30,740 bases of DNA from assembly GCA_029298735.1 (NCBI GenBank), contig JANSLP010000368.1:1-30740 (forward strand). The letters are read 5' to 3'. Below, one piece after another: positions 28,940 through 30,740 of this stretch. The notes beneath the pieces are model-generated. The model searched no databases and had not been told where the DNA came from. It saw only the letters and a list, made by a program, of their open reading frames with translations. Every line of letters starts with the position of its first letter. Position 1 is the stretch's first letter. A program made the translations under genes and the position numbers. Origin of the DNA: Ophiostoma sp. CBS 140.51 (taxonomy: Eukaryota > Ascomycota > Sordariomycetes > Ophiostomatales > Ophiostomataceae).

Positions 28940-30150
28940 ATGGTACGATTGCACCCTTCTCGACGACGACATTTATACTGTCATTATCTTTTTCGCTTTG
29001 CTGTCGGCATACTGACATTTTTTTTCTTTTCTTTCCTACAGGCGATCAAGCACAACAACCAGATCCCCAACAACCGTTCGTCGAGCCCTCCCCTTGTTAT
29101 TTGAACCAGACCGATATTATCGACGACAATTAAACGAATTCGAGACGAAGAGAGAACAAATGGACTGACACGACCTTTCAACAGACTTCCGCAAGGATTG
29201 GCAGCGCCGCGTGCGGACGCACTTTGACCAGGTACGGATTGACTTTTGGAGTGTGGGAGGAGTGCATGGAAGGAAAATTTCGGTCATCGACGACCCAACG
29301 ACGACAAGTCAAAACGACGACTACGAAGGCCTCGGACAGCATTTTCAACGTGGAGGAAACCAGGGACTTAGGACACGACGTGCATGAAGGACTTTGGACC
29401 CACGCCATGTTGAAATGCTGTCCGGACGTTGATGGGATCGAAGAAAGAGGAGGATTGAAGGATGACGATGAGGCGCTCCTACCATTGGAATGATCCGCCG
29501 AACAATTGCTAACATACATCTTCATCCAGGCCGGCAAGAAGCACAGCCGCCGTGTCGCACGCCAGACCAAGGCCGCCGCCATCGCCCCCCGCCCCGTCGA
29601 CCGTCTCCGCCCGATTGTCCGTTGCCCCAGCATCAAGTACAACCGGAAAGTCCGTGCCGGCCGTGGCTTCACCCTGGCTGAGCTGAAGGTGCGTTGTCTG
29701 TCCCAGTCTGTTTAGCAGGCAGGCATTCTTAATTTATGTCCCGTTATTTCTGGACACATCCTAACTTGTTTACAGGCCGCCGGTGTCCCCCGCCTTCTGG
29801 CCCCTACCATCGGTATCTCCGTCGACCACCGCCGCCAGAACCTGTCCGAGGAGTCCCTGGCCGCCAACGTCGCCCGCCTCAAGGCCTACAAGGCCCGCCT
29901 GCTCGTCTTCCCCAAGAAGGGCGCCAAGCCCCAGGTCCCCGCTGGCCAGTCCGCCTCCCTCATCTCCTCTGCCCTGCCCATTGTCAGCGTTCCCGCTGGC
30001 GTCACCGAGATCAAGACCAGCGAGCTCCCCGCGCCCCTCGAGAAGGGTGCCTACGCCACCCTGCGCATTGCGCGGTCAGACGCCAAGCTGGTCGGCAAGC
30101 GCGAGAAGCGGATCAAGGACAAGGCCGAGGCCGAGGCCAACAAGAAATAG
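28940..30150 (+). CDS. RPL13: 60S ribosomal protein eL13 (L13)
   Basis: A structural protein of the large ribosomal subunit. Five exons: 28940-28942 (only the ATG), 29042-29075, 29185-29231, 29530-29688 and 29776-30150. Introns of 99, 109, 298 and 87 nt all begin GT and end AG; intron 2 has a weak donor, GTTCGT. The spliced product is 205 aa, near the usual length. It opens MAIKHNNQIPNNHFRKDW, the family N-terminus, followed by RVRTHFDQAGKKHSRRVARQ, then RPIVRCPSIKYNRKVRAGRG and GFTLAELKAAGV, and GISVDHRRQNLSEESLAANV. It ends in a Lys/Glu-rich helix (KREKRIKDKAEAEANKK). The exons use C-ending codons heavily, as expected for a highly expressed gene. The exon phases agree exactly with the protein, so I am confident of the structure. 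Confidence 0.97.
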
Positions 30151-30740
30151 ATTATGTCTTTTCCCAAGACATAAGTTATGGATTGTTAATGATACGTCGG
30201 TGCGGAGTAGGTCGGTGAACTCTAGGGAAGAAAAAACGGGAAAAGGGACAGAAAAAAGCAAACAAAAAGAAGACTGGGGCAGTCGGGTGGAAGCGACGAA
30301 GACGAAGATCCGGGAATGTGGTCGCGGAGCCCGTCTTCTCTGTCAAAATGAGTCTGCGGAGCATCTATTGTTGCGCCCTTTCCTCTTTCGAAACGACAAT
30401 TCCCCGACTGTGCATACAAAAAGGGTGTTTACACCGGTATTTTCTTGTTTTGTCTTTTTTTTCTTGGGTCGTTTCATTTTATTTTGTTATCCTTTTATTT
30501 CACTCAAACGGTGGGAGTCATGATTCAACCAAATACAAAAAAAGAGATAAAAGTACCAAACCTCATGTGTTGAATGTGTGTAAAGCATGTGGCTTGTTGC
30601 GATGTCAAAGGATGCATATGATGATGGGAAAGAGGGGAAGGCTCGATATCCCGCAACGAGAAGCACAAGAAGTCGCAGGAAAGAGTAGGTGGTCAGAACC
30701 TTACATTACGTACTACTGTACAAGTCTAACATCTTCGAGG
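30151..30740. other. 3' flank of RPL13
   Basis: The RPL13 3' UTR and the beginning of the next spacer. The sequence is first purine-rich (30210-30310), then T-rich (30420-30500). Short open frames here have no coding character, and the neighbouring gene is outside the window. Confidence 0.5.

Noticed and set aside
1..30740. CRISPR array, prophage, intact transposon or operon
   Set aside because: No regularly spaced repeats, phage genes or transposase frames; the genes are intron-bearing fungal genes with individual promoters.

Overview
The window looks like nuclear DNA of a filamentous ascomycete, most likely a Sordariomycete. The genes are single, widely spaced and not in operons. Introns are short (about 52-110 nt) with GT-AG ends, coding GC is high, Ala/Ser-rich tails are common, and every recognisable product is a fungal family. 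The genus cannot be fixed from sequence alone; an Ophiostomatales-like fungus is only a guess.

Layout, left to right. (1) Ornithine aminotransferase on the minus strand (388-1782, one intron), divergent from a GPI-anchor mannosyltransferase 3 (GPI10/PIG-B type, 3347-5524, plus). The 1.56 kb between them holds a TATA box and a possible tiny spliced reading frame. (2) An MFS anion:cation symporter of the Dal5/Tna1 type (5860-7493, minus, 19-nt first exon), convergent with GPI10. (3) A 5.7 kb stretch without a convincing gene. Its left third is purine-rich and its middle pyrimidine-rich on the plus strand, as if two CT-rich leaders diverge from about 9.1-9.2 kb. (4) A cysteine-rich single-pass membrane protein (13191-14268, minus, one intron). 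(5) The Rcm1/NSUN5-type 25S rRNA m5C methyltransferase (16182-18104, plus, intronless), convergent with a secreted DUF1996 protein (18415-20145, minus). (6) A 6 kb stretch with only weak coding traces: a broken-looking reading frame at 22660-23624, a possible small spliced gene at 24370-24802, a small basic ORF at 25277-25567 and a 31-bp tandem repeat at 25674-25735. (7) A CAP10-like GT90 glycosyltransferase (26133-28076, plus). (8) Ribosomal protein eL13 (28940-30150, plus, five exons, the first being only the ATG), whose upstream region carries two CACGTG boxes and a cluster of perfect hairpins.

The genes do not form a pathway. Two act on glycans in the secretory route (GPI10, GT90), two concern ribosomes (Rcm1, eL13), two concern nitrogen or nutrient use (ornithine aminotransferase, MFS symporter), and two are surface or secreted proteins of unknown role. 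I found no CRISPR array, rRNA, tRNA, intact transposon or secondary-metabolite cluster. I did not find a clearly new biological system. The best leads are the ribosomal-protein promoter architecture and the candidate transcripts in the two gene-poor stretches.
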